The notes: generated by a model from the letters alone, not told the origin. 64,000 nucleotides of DNA from Candidatus Borkfalkia faecavium (GCA_019114755.1 DXEW01000004.1:1-64000); one strand, 5' to 3'; counted from the first letter of the stretch, positions 26,299 through 37,005 are shown. Made by a program: numbers and translations.

Positions 26299-26327
26299 AG
26301 CCCGCGCCGAAAAGACGCGGGCTTTTT
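26299..26327. terminator. Hairpin between the beta-galactosidase and birA genes
   Basis: 8-bp stem AGCCCGCG/CGCGGGCT. The better T-run is on the plus side; as terminator for the minus-strand beta-galactosidase it has only CAACTTTT. Confidence 0.5.
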
Positions 26328-26348
26328 AGCATGACAGATATGGAAAGG

Positions 26349-28310
26349 TCAGTCTTCTTCGACCTTGCGCAGCACGGTGACGCTGTACGGGGCGAGCTCA
26401 AGTCTGCCCGCGGCGCGTGCGCGGGTGACGACGTCTTCATATACCCCTTCCAGCTCTACAAAACCGCGCTCGTTCTCCGTTTCGATGGCGATGACGCCTT
26501 CTATCCCCTCGCCGCTGCGGGAGACGAGCATCACGTTGTCGGACGCCGCGGCGACGGGCAGTACGCCCGCCAAAGCGCGGAGGCTGTCGGCATCGGGCAC
26601 GCCGCCCAGCACGATCACCCGCCCCGCGCCGATGCAGCGCTCGGCGACGGCGGTAAAGCCCGCAAAGCGGCCGGCGGTATACGTCGCCAGCGCGGCGGCC
26701 CCGCGCAGCTCGTAGGCGTCGTAGCAGAGGGAGAGGGTGAGGGGCGAGCCGTCTTCAAACTGCGCGGCGATGGCGGGATCGGGCAGCAGGTACTGGTAGC
26801 GGGTGTACACGCCCGCGATCTCTTCCAGACAGCTGTAAGGCGCATCGGTGTATTTGGCGGCATAGTCGGTCATGCAGTCGCTCATGGGGCCGACGATCCA
26901 GGTGCCGCCTTCCTCTACCCAGCGCAGGATGCGCTCTTTCAGGTCCCCTTCCAGCGTGCTCAGATAGGGCGAGAACACGACTTTGTAGCCTTCCAGCGGG
27001 TGCGAGGTCTCGATGAGGTCTACATTGTAATGTTTGAAGGGCGCCCAGAAGTCGCGCAGCAGCCGTTCGCGGTAGTCGAAGCCCTCGGCCATGGGCGCGA
27101 AGCGGTAGTTGAGGGCGGCGGTCGCCGAGCAATGAACGGCGATATCCGAGCGCACCTTGGTATTTTTCAAAAAGGCGCGGCAGGCGGCAAAGTCGTCGGC
27201 GGCGCGGCGGATCTCCCCTGCCACCTCGTACGGCCTGCCCGCGGTGGAGAGCACGGCGCCGTGCGCCAGCTCGTGCCCGCTCGGATGGGCGCGCCACAGC
27301 CAGTATTCGTTCATCTCGCCGCCCTTGGCGATGGGCAGCCAGGTATTCACATAGCAGTTGCCCTGCGGGCGCGGCCCGTTGGCGGCGAAGAAGGAGCCGT
27401 TCCAGCCCGCCTGCGTTTCCGTACACCAGAAGGGGCGCTCCTTCAAGGGGCGCAGATGATCGTAGAGGAAGGCCGTATCGGCCAGCTGTTCGGCGCGCTC
27501 GTAGTGGTTGATCTGCACCACGTCGAGGTCGGCGTTCATCTTTTCGTGGCTGAGTTCGAGGGGGACCATCATGTCGGTGCCAATGGGCGCATCGGTATAG
27601 GGGCGGATGGCCTCCGCCTGCTCGCGGATGTAGGAGATGATGGTCTCATCCTGGAAGCGTATCCACTCGACAAACAGCGAGGCATGGTTCCACGTGTCGT
27701 GGCGGGGCGGGATGACGTCGGCAAAGGAGCGGTATGTCAGGCTCCAGCGCCCCGTGCACCAGCTTCGGTTCAGTACTTCGATGGTCCGATACTTCTTTTC
27801 GAGATAAGACTGGAAGCCCGCGGCGCATAAGGGGCAGAAGCAGCCGTCGTCGTAATGGAAGATCTCGTTGTCCAGCTGCCAGCCGATGACGGCGGGATGC
27901 CTGCCCAACGCCTCCGCCAGCTTTTGGGAGATGATGCGGTTTTTTTCGCGCATGACGGGGCTGGTCTTGCAGACGTGGCAGCGGCCGCCGAATTGGGCGC
28001 GCTTGCCGTTTGAATACATGCGCAGCGTTTCGGGATAGCGGTCGGTCAGCCACTTGGGGGGCGTGGCCGTGGGAGTGCAGAGGATGACGGCGATGCCCGC
28101 CGCTTGCATCGCATCGAGCACCTCTTTCAGCCAATCGAAATCGAATTTCCCCTCTTCCGGCTCCATGCGTGCCCAGGCAAATTCGCCCACGCGCACGCAG
28201 TTGACGCCTGCGTCGTGCATCTTTTGAATGTCGGCGGCGACCTCTTCCGCCGGCCACAGTTCGGGATAGTATGCCGCGCCGATATACGGGGGCACTGCCT
28301 TTTTGTTCAT
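26349..28310 (-). CDS. GH42 beta-galactosidase
   Basis: A 653-residue glycoside hydrolase family 42 enzyme that releases terminal galactose. The acid/base is E149 in WQLDNEI and the nucleophile is E298 in WCTETQ. C111 and the CxCxxC group C157/C159/C162 match the zinc site of GH42. The trimerisation and C-terminal domains are complete. There is no signal peptide, so it acts inside the cell on imported galactosides. The ATG at 28310 follows GGAGAA; the longer frame is upstream DNA. Its own promoter overlaps a cre-like palindrome. galE follows upstream as a separate unit. Confidence 0.93.
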   Translation of the reverse strand: MNKKAVPPYIGAAYYPELWPAEEVAADIQKMHDAGVNCVRVGEFAWARMEPEEGKFDFDWLKEVLDAMQAAGIAVILCTPTATPPKWLTDRYPETLRMYSNGKRAQFGGRCHVCKTSPVMREKNRIISQKLAEALGRHPAVIGWQLDNEIFHYDDGCFCPLCAAGFQSYLEKKYRTIEVLNRSWCTGRWSLTYRSFADVIPPRHDTWNHASLFVEWIRFQDETIISYIREQAEAIRPYTDAPIGTDMMVPLELSHEKMNADLDVVQINHYERAEQLADTAFLYDHLRPLKERPFWCTETQAGWNGSFFAANGPRPQGNCYVNTWLPIAKGGEMNEYWLWRAHPSGHELAHGAVLSTAGRPYEVAGEIRRAADDFAACRAFLKNTKVRSDIAVHCSATAALNYRFAPMAEGFDYRERLLRDFWAPFKHYNVDLIETSHPLEGYKVVFSPYLSTLEGDLKERILRWVEEGGTWIVGPMSDCMTDYAAKYTDAPYSCLEEIAGVYTRYQYLLPDPAIAAQFEDGSPLTLSLCYDAYELRGAAALATYTAGRFAGFTAVAERCIGAGRVIVLGGVPDADSLRALAGVLPVAAASDNVMLVSRSGEGIEGVIAIETENERGFVELEGVYEDVVTRARAAGRLELAPYSVTVLRKVEED

Positions 28311-28368
28311 ACGCTTGCTTCTCCGTGATAAATTGATCTGCCGCAGCGCCTGCGGCCCTTGCAGTTGT

Positions 28369-28407
28369 ATTATCGCATATGTCCGCGCGAATTGCAAGCG
28401 GTTTGCA
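28369..28407 (-). promoter_or_regulatory. Beta-galactosidase promoter and cre-like operator
   Basis: On the minus strand: TTGCAA (28392-28397), 17 bp, GATAAT (28369-28374). The palindrome TGCAA-GCGGT-TTGCA (28393-28407), with a central CG, overlaps the -35, as expected for a LacI-family or CcpA-like repressor site. It is one base longer than the strict cre consensus. Confidence 0.65.
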
Positions 28408-28497
28408 GAAATTTTCATGCACAGAAAGTGAAGAAGGCACACCCGCCGTTTGCCTCCTATGCTTACGCCCGCCCTCTGTAAAAATTCGCCGCCCATG

Positions 28498-28530
28498 CAA
28501 AAGCCCGCCCGCAGTCAACTGCGGGCGGGC
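28498..28530 (-). terminator. Terminator of galE
   Basis: 12-bp stem GCCCGCCCGCAG/CTGCGGGCGGGC (28503-28530) with a T4 tail on the minus strand, 24 nt after the galE stop. Confidence 0.85.
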
Positions 28531-28553
28531 GTTCCAAACCCAAAACGATGCCC

Positions 28554-29570
28554 TCAGGCGTTGTAGCCGTTGGGGTTTTTGCTCTGCCAGTTCCACTGGT
28601 CGCGGCACATCTCTTCGATGCCGAAGCGCGCCTTCCAGCCCAGCTCTTTGGCGGCCTTGTCGGAATTGGCGTAGCACTCGGCGATGTCGCCGGGGCGGCG
28701 GGGGCAGATCTCGTACGGGAGCTGCTTGCCGCACGCCTTTTCAAAGGCGTGGATCATGTCGAGCACGCTGTAGCCCACGCCCGTGCCGAGGTTGTAGATG
28801 TGTACGCCCGGCTGCGTGCAGCCCTCGATGGCAGCGACGTGGCCCATCGCCAGGTCCATGACGTGGATATAGTCGCGCACGCCCGTGCCGTCTTTGGTGG
28901 GATAGTCGCTGCCGAACACGTTGATCTTTTTCAATTTGCCGCTGGCGACCTGCGCCACATACGGCATGAGGTTGTTGGGGATGCCCTTCGGGTCTTCGCC
29001 GATGAGGCCGCTTTCGTGCGCGCCGACGGTGTTGAAGTAGCGCAGCAGGATGACGTTCCAGCTGTTGTCCGCCTTCCACAGATCGGTGAGGATGCCTTCC
29101 TGATAATATTTGGAAGTGCCGTAAGGGTTTGTCGTTCCGCCCGTGCGGCAGTCTTCGGTGAGGGGCAGGCGCTCGGGGGTGCCGTACACCGTGGCGGAGG
29201 AGGAGAAGACGATCTTTTTGACGCCGTGCGCGCGCATGGTCTCCAGCAGCACCAGGGTGCCGTAGATGTTGTTGTCGTAATACTCGAGCGGCTTGACGCA
29301 GCTCTCGCCCACGGCCTTCAGCCCCGCGAAGTGGATGACCGAATCGAATTTGTTTTCGGAAAAGATCTTGTCCATCGCGGCGCGGTCGCGCACGTCTGCA
29401 TTGTAAAAGCGGAAGTCTTTGCCCGTGATCTTACGCACGCGCACCATCGCCTCTTCGCAGGAGTTGGCGAGGTTATCGACCACCGCTACCTCGTAGCCGC
29501 GCTCGAGCAATGTGACCAGCGTGTGGCTGCCGATGAAGCCGGCGCCGCCCGTCAAAAGGATACGTTCCAT
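28554..29570 (-). CDS. galE: UDP-glucose 4-epimerase
   Basis: A 338-residue extended SDR enzyme interconverting UDP-galactose and UDP-glucose in the Leloir pathway. It has the NAD motif TGGAGFIGSHT at the N-terminus, SSSATVYG, and the catalytic Y-x3-K in NPYGTSKYY. The ATG at 29570 follows AAGGAGG. It starts 31 nt after the nfnB stop and may be read through from nfnAB, although galactose use ties it to the neighbouring GH42 gene. Confidence 0.96.
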   Translation of the reverse strand: MERILLTGGAGFIGSHTLVTLLERGYEVAVVDNLANSCEEAMVRVRKITGKDFRFYNADVRDRAAMDKIFSENKFDSVIHFAGLKAVGESCVKPLEYYDNNIYGTLVLLETMRAHGVKKIVFSSSATVYGTPERLPLTEDCRTGGTTNPYGTSKYYQEGILTDLWKADNSWNVILLRYFNTVGAHESGLIGEDPKGIPNNLMPYVAQVASGKLKKINVFGSDYPTKDGTGVRDYIHVMDLAMGHVAAIEGCTQPGVHIYNLGTGVGYSVLDMIHAFEKACGKQLPYEICPRRPGDIAECYANSDKAAKELGWKARFGIEEMCRDQWNWQSKNPNGYNA

Positions 29571-29601
29571 GTTCTGCCTCCTTCCATATGATTTTTGATT
29601 T

Positions 29602-30996
29602 TTATTGATGTTTTGAACGGATGTATGCGTCGATGGACTCCGCCGCCGTCTTGCCCGCACCCATGGCGAGGATAACGGTGGCCGCGCCCGTGACGGCGTC
29701 TCCGCCCGCGAACACGCCGGGGCGGGAGGTCTGCCCGCGCTCGTCGGCGATGATGCCGCCCCAGCGCTGGGTGTCAAGCCCCTTGGTGGTGTTTTTGATG
29801 AGGGGATTGGGAGAGGTGCCCAGCGCCATGATGACGGCGTCGCAGTCGATGGTGAATTCGCTGCCCGGCACCTCGACGGGGCGGCGCCTGCCGGAGGCGT
29901 CCGGCTCGCCCAGCTCCATGCGGATGCAGGTCATGCCGGAAACCAGGCCGTTTTCCCCTTCCAAAATAGCCGTGGGGTTGGTGAGGAAGCGGAAGACGAT
30001 GCCCTCTTCTTTGGCGTGCTCGACCTCTTCGGCGCGGGCGGGGAGCTCCGCCTCCGAACGACGATAGACGATGGAGACCTCTTCCGCGCCCAGGCGCTTG
30101 GCACAGCGCGCCGCGTCCATGGCCACGTTGCCGCCGCCGACGACGGCGACCTTCTGCGCGTGGAACACGGGGGTGCGGGAATTTTCTTTATACGCCTTCA
30201 TCAAATTGACGCGGGTCAGAAATTCGTTGGCGGAAAAGACGCTCTTCAGGTTTTCGCCGGGGATGTTCATGAAGCGGGGCAGCCCCGCGCCGCTGCCGAT
30301 GAACACCGCTTCAAAGCCGTATTCGCCCATCAACTCGTCGATAGAGAGCACGCGGCCGATGACCATGTTGGTCTCTACCTTGACGCCGAGGGCGATGAGG
30401 TTGTCGATCTCTTTCTGTACGATCAGCTTGGGCAGGCGGAATTCGGGGATGCCGTACACGAGCACGCCGCCCGCAAGGTGCAGCGCCTCGAACACGGTGA
30501 CCTCATACCCGCGCTTGGCAAGGTCGCCCGCGCAGGTGAGCCCCGCAGGCCCGCTGCCGACCACGGCGACCTTGTGGCCGTTGGGCTCGGCTTTGACGGG
30601 GAGGTCGCAGCTGTTGGCGTTGTGCCAGTCCGCCACGAACCGCTCCAGCCTGCCGATGGCGACCGGCTCGCCCTTGATGCCGCGCACGCACTTCTGCTCG
30701 CACTGCGTTTCCTGCGGGCAGACCCTGCCGCACACGGCGGGCAGGGAGCTGGTCTGCTGGATGATGTGGTATGCCTCTTCAAATTCCCCTTCCGCCACTT
30801 TGGCGATGAATTCGGGGATATGGATGCGGACGGGGCAGCCGCCCATGCAGGGCTTGTTTTTGCAGTTTAAGCACCGCTTTGCCTCGTCGATCGCCGTCTC
30901 GGCGGTGTAGCCGAGGGTGACTTCGTAAAAGTTTTTATTGCGCACATCCGGCGCCTGCGAAGGCATCTCGTGCTTTTGTAAAGACATGTTGGGCAC
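29602..30996 (-). CDS. nfnB: NfnB: large subunit of the NADH-dependent ferredoxin:NADP+ oxidoreductase
   Basis: A 464-residue protein of the glutamate-synthase-small-subunit type. The N-terminal cysteines CLNCKNKPCMGGCP and CGRVCPQETQCEQKC bind two 4Fe-4S clusters. VVGSGPAGLTCAGDLAKRG is the FAD fold and VVGGGNVAMDAARCAKRLG the NADPH fold. Next to nfnA this is the electron-bifurcating transhydrogenase, not glutamate synthase; no gltB-type gene is present. The GTG start at 30996 lies 1 nt after the nfnA stop, with AAGGAGG 9 nt away; an ATG at 30987 is the alternative. Confidence 0.93.
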   Translation of the reverse strand: MPNMSLQKHEMPSQAPDVRNKNFYEVTLGYTAETAIDEAKRCLNCKNKPCMGGCPVRIHIPEFIAKVAEGEFEEAYHIIQQTSSLPAVCGRVCPQETQCEQKCVRGIKGEPVAIGRLERFVADWHNANSCDLPVKAEPNGHKVAVVGSGPAGLTCAGDLAKRGYEVTVFEALHLAGGVLVYGIPEFRLPKLIVQKEIDNLIALGVKVETNMVIGRVLSIDELMGEYGFEAVFIGSGAGLPRFMNIPGENLKSVFSANEFLTRVNLMKAYKENSRTPVFHAQKVAVVGGGNVAMDAARCAKRLGAEEVSIVYRRSEAELPARAEEVEHAKEEGIVFRFLTNPTAILEGENGLVSGMTCIRMELGEPDASGRRRPVEVPGSEFTIDCDAVIMALGTSPNPLIKNTTKGLDTQRWGGIIADERGQTSRPGVFAGGDAVTGAATVILAMGAGKTAAESIDAYIRSKHQ

Positions 30997-30997
30997 G

Positions 30998-31840
30998 TTA
31001 CTTTACCTCCTTTTTGAACAGGTTGCACGCCGCTTCGCGCTCGCGCGCTTCAAACTCTTTATAGGTGGAGGCGCGCTTCAAGATCTCGTCGTAGTCCACC
31101 TCGTGGCCGTCGAAGTCGGGCCCGTCGACGCAGGCGAACTTCATCTTGCCGCCCACGCTCAGGCGGCAGCAGCCGCACATGCCCGTGCCGTCGATCATGA
31201 TGGGGTTCATGCTGACCACCGTCTTGATGCCGTACTGCTTGGTGAGGAGAGAGACGAACTTCATCATCACCACAGGGCCGATGGCGATCACCTCGTCGTA
31301 GGCGTTGCCCGCCTCGATGAGCGCCTTCAAGGCGTCGGTCACCAGGCCCTTTTCGCCCTTCGAGCCGTCGTCCGTCATCAGCTTGTACACGTCGGAAACG
31401 GCGCGGAATTCCTCTTCCAAAATGACGAGGTCTTTGTTGCGGAAGCCGACCACCGAATGCACCTCGGCGCCCTGCCCGTGCAGCTTTTTGGCCACGGGAT
31501 AGGCGATGGCGCAGCCGACGCCGCCGCCGATGACGGCGACCTTTTTCAGCCCTTCGGTATGCGAAGGCTCGCCTAAGGGGCCGACGAAATCGTGGATGCC
31601 GTCTCCCTCATTGAGATGATTCAGCCGCTCGGTGGTGCCGCCGACGATCTGGAAGATAATGGTGACCGTGCCTTTTTCGCGGTCGAAATCGGCGACGGTG
31701 AGCGGGATGCGTTCGCCCGCTTCGTCTACGCGCAGGATGATGAACTGCCCCGGCTCCGCCTTTTTGGCGACGAAGGGGGCGCTCACTTCCATCAGCGTGA
31801 CGGTGGGATTGAGTTCTCTCTTTTTTACGATTGGATACAT
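30998..31840 (-). CDS. nfnA: NfnA: small subunit of the NADH-dependent ferredoxin:NADP+ oxidoreductase
   Basis: A 280-residue ferredoxin-reductase-type flavoprotein (FAD and NAD domains, like dihydroorotate dehydrogenase subunit K). The C-terminal cysteines MCGCCRLSVGGKMKFACVDG hold the 2Fe-2S cluster. The segment VAVIGGGVGCAIAYPVAKKL binds NAD(H). With NfnB it couples reduction of NADP+ to NADH and reduced ferredoxin, which complements the Rnf complex in this genome. Confidence 0.93.
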   Translation of the reverse strand: MYPIVKKRELNPTVTLMEVSAPFVAKKAEPGQFIILRVDEAGERIPLTVADFDREKGTVTIIFQIVGGTTERLNHLNEGDGIHDFVGPLGEPSHTEGLKKVAVIGGGVGCAIAYPVAKKLHGQGAEVHSVVGFRNKDLVILEEEFRAVSDVYKLMTDDGSKGEKGLVTDALKALIEAGNAYDEVIAIGPVVMMKFVSLLTKQYGIKTVVSMNPIMIDGTGMCGCCRLSVGGKMKFACVDGPDFDGHEVDYDEILKRASTYKEFEAREREAACNLFKKEVK

Positions 31841-31948
31841 GACCTGTCCGTCCTTTTGTGGAATGAATGGAGCCGTGCGCTGCGCTCTCGTATGACTGCC
31901 GGCGGCCCTGCCGCCCTGCGCACTATACCTCTTTATTTTACCCTATAT

Positions 31949-31977
31949 AGTATAATCGACGGCGTGCATTTTTTCAA
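31949..31977 (-). promoter_or_regulatory. nfnAB(-galE) promoter
   Basis: On the minus strand: TTGAAA (31972-31977), 17 bp, TATACT (31949-31954), about 110 nt upstream of nfnA. Confidence 0.8.
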
Positions 31978-32112
31978 GTATTTTTTGCCCGAAAATGATA
32001 ATTCTCTGCCCGAAAATATTCTCTTTCTGCGAGCGCGGCGGCAAAGCACGCGCCCTTCGCCATGCGGAGGGCGCGAAGGGGCGGGAAACGAGCGCGGCAG
32101 CGGAGGGCGGCG

Positions 32113-32190
32113 ATCGGCGGCACGCGCCCGTGCGAGGGAGCGGCGCGGACGGCATCGGCGGCACGCGCCCGTGCGAGGGAGCGGCGCGGA
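32113..32190 (+). repeat. 37-bp direct repeat, 41-bp period
   Basis: 32113-32149 and 32154-32190 are identical (both contain GGCACGCGCCCGTGCGAGGG). They lie in the gene-free 31.84-32.35 kb stretch, which otherwise holds only the nfn promoter and the clpX terminator. Confidence 0.85.
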
Positions 32191-32258
32191 AAAGGTTTTT
32201 CCTTCCGATACAGAAAAACGCGGCAAAACCGGCGGGAAAAGGCTTCTTCCCCTTCCAA

Positions 32259-32292
32259 CAAAAAAACGCCCGCCGCAGAGGGCGAAGCGGGC
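32259..32292 (-). terminator. Terminator of the tig-clpP-clpX operon
   Basis: Stem GCCCGC/GCGGGC (32268-32292) followed on the minus strand by seven T, 60 nt after the clpX stop. Confidence 0.75.
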
Positions 32293-32352
32293 ATGAAAAC
32301 AGGCGGCCGCCGCAAGGGTGACCGCCCGGGAATGTGCCGCTTCGGGCGCGGC

Positions 32353-33570
<1,218 letters not shown>

Positions 33571-33658
33571 ATTCTGCCTCCTCGCGCCGCAAGCGGCGCT
33601 CTTTAAGGATACGCGGCAACAAGCCGTTTCTTGTCGCCGCGAAGGATGGTTTTGCGCG

Positions 33659-33678
33659 TTTATGCCGCGCATAGTACT
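33659..33678 (+). repeat. Palindromic repeat TTTATGCC-NN-GCATAGTACT, copy 3
   Basis: Perfect match to the family at the TATGCC/GCATA arms and the AGTACT tail, between clpP and clpX. It is flanked by the further complementary GCGCG/CGCG bases. Confidence 0.75.
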
Positions 33679-33723
33679 CTGCAAAAGCGCGATTTTTATG
33701 GTTTGCGCCGAAAATTTTTCCGT

Positions 33724-34323
33724 TTACCGCTTATAAAACACTTTATCGACCAGGCCGTACTTCTGCGCTTCTTCGGCGGAGAGGTAGTTGTCTCTGTCGG
33801 TGTCGCGCTCGATCTCGGGGATGGTCTTGCCCGTGTTTTCGGCGAGGATGCGGTTCATCTTGTCGCGGATCTTCAAAATATGCTCCGCCTGGATCTTGAT
33901 GTCGCTCGCCTGCCCCTGCGCGCCGCCGAGCGGCTGGTGGATCATGATCTCGCTGTTAGGCAGGGCGAAGCGCTTGCCGCGCGCGCCGCTGGACAACAGG
34001 AAGGCGCCCATGCTCGCCGCCAGGCCGATGCAGATGGTAGACACGTCGCAATGGATATACTGCATGGTATCGTAGATCGCCAGCCCTGCCGAAACGCTGC
34101 CGCCGGGGCTGTTGATATACAGGCTGATATCCTTGTTCATGTCCTTAGCTTCCAGGTAAATGAGCTGCGCCACCACGGTGTTGGCCATGGCGTCGTTGAT
34201 CTCGCCCGAGAGGAAGATGATGCGGTCTTCCAGCAGGCGGGAATAGATGTCGTACGAGCGCTCGCCGCGGCTGGACTGCTCGACGACCATGGGGATGAGA
34301 TTGTTTCTGATGATTTCTTGCAT
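33724..34323 (-). CDS. clpP: ClpP, ATP-dependent protease proteolytic subunit
   Basis: A 199-residue serine peptidase. The catalytic serine is in [11 protein letters not shown], the histidine in MIHQPLGG and the aspartate in [15 protein letters not shown] is the oxyanion strand. The ATG at 34323 follows AAGGAG; the seven upstream codons overlap the ribosome site. It forms the tetradecameric chamber used with ClpX. Confidence 0.98.
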   Translation of the reverse strand: MQEIIRNNLIPMVVEQSSRGERSYDIYSRLLEDRIIFLSGEINDAMANTVVAQLIYLEAKDMNKDISLYINSPGGSVSAGLAIYDTMQYIHCDVSTICIGLAASMGAFLLSSGARGKRFALPNSEIMIHQPLGGAQGQASDIKIQAEHILKIRDKMNRILAENTGKTIPEIERDTDRDNYLSAEEAQKYGLVDKVFYKR

Positions 34324-34340
34324 TGCCTCTCCTTGCGGGA

Positions 34341-35696
34341 TCACTCTGCTTTTTCGGCTTCCGCCGCAGCCGCGGGCGCGGCTTCGTCTTTGACCTCTTC
34401 GGTGGTCAGATCGTTGTTCTCTTTGAGGAAGTTGAACAGCTTTTCCACCACGATGTCGTTGGCGATGTATTCGCGCTGCGAATCGGAAACGCCCTTCTTG
34501 TACTCTTCCAGCTCTTTATTGGCGCCTTTGGCGAACTGCTCGATCTTTGCCTCGACCTCGCTATCTTCCGCCTTCAGATTTTCGGTGCGGACGATCTTAT
34601 CGATGACCAGCTGCGCCTTGACGGTATCCTGCGCCTGGGCGCGGTAGCCTTCGCGGAAGTCGTGCATGTTGCTGCCCATGTATTTGAGGTAGTCTTCCAG
34701 CTTCAGGCCGCCGTACTGCATGCCGAGGCGGTAAGCGGCGTTCTGCACCATGTTGTCCATCTGCGACTCGATCATGGCGTCGGGGATCTCTACCTCGGCG
34801 CGCGCGGCGATGGCGCGGACGATGTTGTTCTCCGTCTCCGCGTCGCCCTTCTCTTTGGCCTGCTTTTCCAGCTTTTCGCGCGTCTCTTTTTTGTATGCGT
34901 CTACGCTCTCGGCGCCGGCGGCGTCCTTGATGAACTCGTCGTCAATGGCGGGGAGCTCCTTCTTTTCGATCTTTTTGACGGTGACGGCAAACACCGCGTC
35001 TTTGCCCTTCAGCTCTTCGGCGTGGTAGTCGTCGGGGAATTTGACGTTGACGTCTTTCTGCTCGCCCGTCTGCATGCCCACCACCTGCTCTTCAAAGCCG
35101 GGGATGAAGGCGCCGCTGCCCAGAGTCAGCCTGTGGTCTTCCGCCGTGCCGCCTTCAAACTTGACCCCGTCGATGGAGCCGGAGAAGTCGATGACGACCG
35201 TGTCGCCGTTTTCGGCGGGCCTGTCGGTCACTTCCACCATGCGGGAGTTGCGCTCCTGCAGGCGGGAAAGTTCTGCCTCCACGTCTTCGTCCTTTACAGT
35301 ATACTCGGCTTTATGGATCTTTATACCCGTGTACGCGCCCAGCTTGACGTCCGGCTTGACGGGCGCCTGCGCCGAGAGGACGGCGCCTTCGTCGCTGATG
35401 TCCTCCACCGACAGCGTGGGCTGGCCGACGACGGTGTAGTTGTCCTTTTCCTTTTCTAAAATGTCGTAATAATGGTCGGAAAAGAGGTTGTTGAGCGCCT
35501 CTTCGTAGAACACGCCCTTGCCGTAGTTCAGCTCGATGACGTGCTTGGGCGCCTTGCCCTTGCGGAAGCCGTTGACGGCGAACCTGCCGCGCGTCTGCAA
35601 ATACGCCTTCTGGTTGGCTTCGTCCCATTCAGCCTTGTCGAAGGTGATGGTGATCTTGATCGTGCTCTTTTCTGCCGCTTGGATCTCGTATTTCAT
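34341..35696 (-). CDS. tig: Trigger factor, ribosome-associated chaperone
   Basis: A 451-residue protein. It has the N-terminal ribosome-binding signature GFRKGKAPK, a central FKBP-type peptidyl-prolyl isomerase ([21 protein letters not shown]-type strand [12 protein letters not shown]) and a helical C-terminal chaperone domain ending in an Ala/Glu-rich tail. It protects nascent chains at the tunnel exit. AGGAGAAAGAGC precedes the ATG. It is the first gene of the tig-clpP-clpX operon. Confidence 0.97.
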   Translation of the reverse strand: MKYEIQAAEKSTIKITITFDKAEWDEANQKAYLQTRGRFAVNGFRKGKAPKHVIELNYGKGVFYEEALNNLFSDHYYDILEKEKDNYTVVGQPTLSVEDISDEGAVLSAQAPVKPDVKLGAYTGIKIHKAEYTVKDEDVEAELSRLQERNSRMVEVTDRPAENGDTVVIDFSGSIDGVKFEGGTAEDHRLTLGSGAFIPGFEEQVVGMQTGEQKDVNVKFPDDYHAEELKGKDAVFAVTVKKIEKKELPAIDDEFIKDAAGAESVDAYKKETREKLEKQAKEKGDAETENNIVRAIAARAEVEIPDAMIESQMDNMVQNAAYRLGMQYGGLKLEDYLKYMGSNMHDFREGYRAQAQDTVKAQLVIDKIVRTENLKAEDSEVEAKIEQFAKGANKELEEYKKGVSDSQREYIANDIVVEKLFNFLKENNDLTTEEVKDEAAPAAAAEAEKAE

Positions 35697-35743
35697 GCTC
35701 TTTCTCCTAATGGATTACAAAATTAGTCTTTGCTCGATACAGT

Positions 35744-35772
35744 ATTGTACCATAAAGAATGCGTTTTGCAAA
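35744..35772 (-). promoter_or_regulatory. tig operon promoter
   Basis: On the minus strand: TTTGCA (35767-35772), 17 bp, TACAAT (35744-35749), 48 nt upstream of tig. Confidence 0.65.
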
Positions 35773-35861
35773 GCGTTTTTGCGCGGCGGGGGAAAATTAT
35801 TTATAATAAGGAAACAAGGCGGATGCCGTGCCCGCACCCTGCCCTGCATTCCTATAAGGAG

Positions 35862-35902
35862 GGCCGCGTGTCCGCTTCCGTATAGGGAGCGGACACGCGG
35901 CC
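35862..35902. terminator. Long hairpin downstream of the XRE membrane gene
   Basis: 15-bp perfect arms GGCCGCGTGTCCGCT/AGCGGACACGCGGCC with an 11-nt loop. No T-run is present in either direction, so termination is uncertain. A second short palindrome, GGCCGGC/GCCGGCC, lies at 35921-35936. Confidence 0.5.
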
Positions 35903-35957
35903 CCGATCTTCATGTTGGCGCGGCCGGCACGCCGGCCCGGCCTTGCCGGGATGCGGT

Positions 35958-36992
35958 TTACGTTTCAGCCCTGCCCCTGCCCTTTTTTTTGAACAGCGGA
36001 TACCTCTGCCCGTACTGCCTGTCTTCCGTCGCCGCAAACAGGCACCACAGCGCCGCCAATTCCATTCCCGTATCGACGAACGAAAGCAGGACGGCGAGCC
36101 CGCTCCCCGGCAAGAGCAGGGTGAGCACCAAACACACCGCCCGAACGGATATGAGGAAAAAATACGTTTTGACCACGCCCTCTTCCTCTTCTTTCCGCGC
36201 GAAGGCGAAGGGCGCCGCGTACAGGCTCAACAGGGCAAGGGCGCCGCCGCAGCAGGAGACGGCAAAGTATGCCGTGCCCTCTTCCGAAAGGAACAGCGTC
36301 GCCAAGGCGCACCCTTCGCTGCCGATCAGCCCCGCCGCAAAGAGGATCACTGCCGCCGCAGAAGCGGGCACTTTGGCAAAGAAGAACAGGACGACCGCCG
36401 CCGCGCCCGACAAGAGGGCGATCAGCAGTGCGGGGATATACAGAAGGATCACCGCCGTCTCGTTGCCAAACAGCGACACGATCGCCGAAACGGCGATGCA
36501 CGCCGTATAGGCGATGAGCGCGCCGCGCAGCGCGCCCACGGCGCCGACCGGCCCGGTAAAAGCGAGCGAGGAGGCACTGCCCGCCGCCCGTTTGGCGCGC
36601 GCCCCGCCCTCGGCTGCGGCATCTGCGCATGCGGGGAGAGGGGCTGCGGATACGGCGTCTTCGATGCGCGCCTCGCTTTCGGCGGAGACGCCCGCGCGTG
36701 CGGCCTTGGGCGAAAAGCGGAATCCCCTGCGCGCGGAACGAGCGGGAGCAGGCGGCTTGACCTGTCCACGCAGCAGCGCGTCGGCAGAGACGCCGAAAAA
36801 TGCCGAAAGCCGCAGCAGCGTGTCGGCGTCCGGCACCGATACGCCGCGTTCCCAATTGGATACCGCCTGATATGTAAAGTGCAGCTGCCCTGCCAGCTCT
36901 GCCTGCGTCAACCCGCGGGCACGGCGCAGCGCGGCGATATTTTTCCCTACATTGTTTTCCATATTTTCCATAAACACCTCCGCATTTTCCAT
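35958..36992 (-). CDS. XRE-family DNA-binding membrane protein
   Basis: A 344-residue protein. The N-terminus is a helix-turn-helix of the XRE/Cro type (KNIAALRRARGLTQAELAG...YQAVSNWERG). An Ala-rich linker follows, and then about six hydrophobic segments. Such proteins are thought to act as membrane-tethered regulators; the signal and target are unknown. The start is ambiguous because the ribosome site plus ATG is present twice in tandem: ATG at 36992 and ATG at 36971, each after GGAGGTGTTT. It ends in a basic KKKGRGR tail. Confidence 0.75.
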   Translation of the reverse strand: MENAEVFMENMENNVGKNIAALRRARGLTQAELAGQLHFTYQAVSNWERGVSVPDADTLLRLSAFFGVSADALLRGQVKPPAPARSARRGFRFSPKAARAGVSAESEARIEDAVSAAPLPACADAAAEGGARAKRAAGSASSLAFTGPVGAVGALRGALIAYTACIAVSAIVSLFGNETAVILLYIPALLIALLSGAAAVVLFFFAKVPASAAAVILFAAGLIGSEGCALATLFLSEEGTAYFAVSCCGGALALLSLYAAPFAFARKEEEEGVVKTYFFLISVRAVCLVLTLLLPGSGLAVLLSFVDTGMELAALWCLFAATEDRQYGQRYPLFKKKGRGRAET

Positions 36993-37005
36993 AAACACCT
37001 CCGCC
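36964..37005 (-). repeat. 21-bp in-frame tandem duplication of ribosome site and start codon
   Basis: 36964-36984 and 36985-37005 differ at one base. Read on the minus strand, each carries GGAGGTGTTTATGGAAAA. Being 21 bp, the duplication keeps the frame and adds seven residues. Confidence 0.85.

Noticed and set aside
29602..30996. Annotation as glutamate synthase small subunit
   Set aside because: The domain set is shared, but the immediate upstream neighbour is NfnA and no large glutamate synthase subunit is present, so NfnB is the better call.
31592..32330. Several overlapping open frames between nfnA and clpX
   Set aside because: They are produced by the 37-bp direct repeat and high GC content; none has a ribosome site or recognisable sequence.
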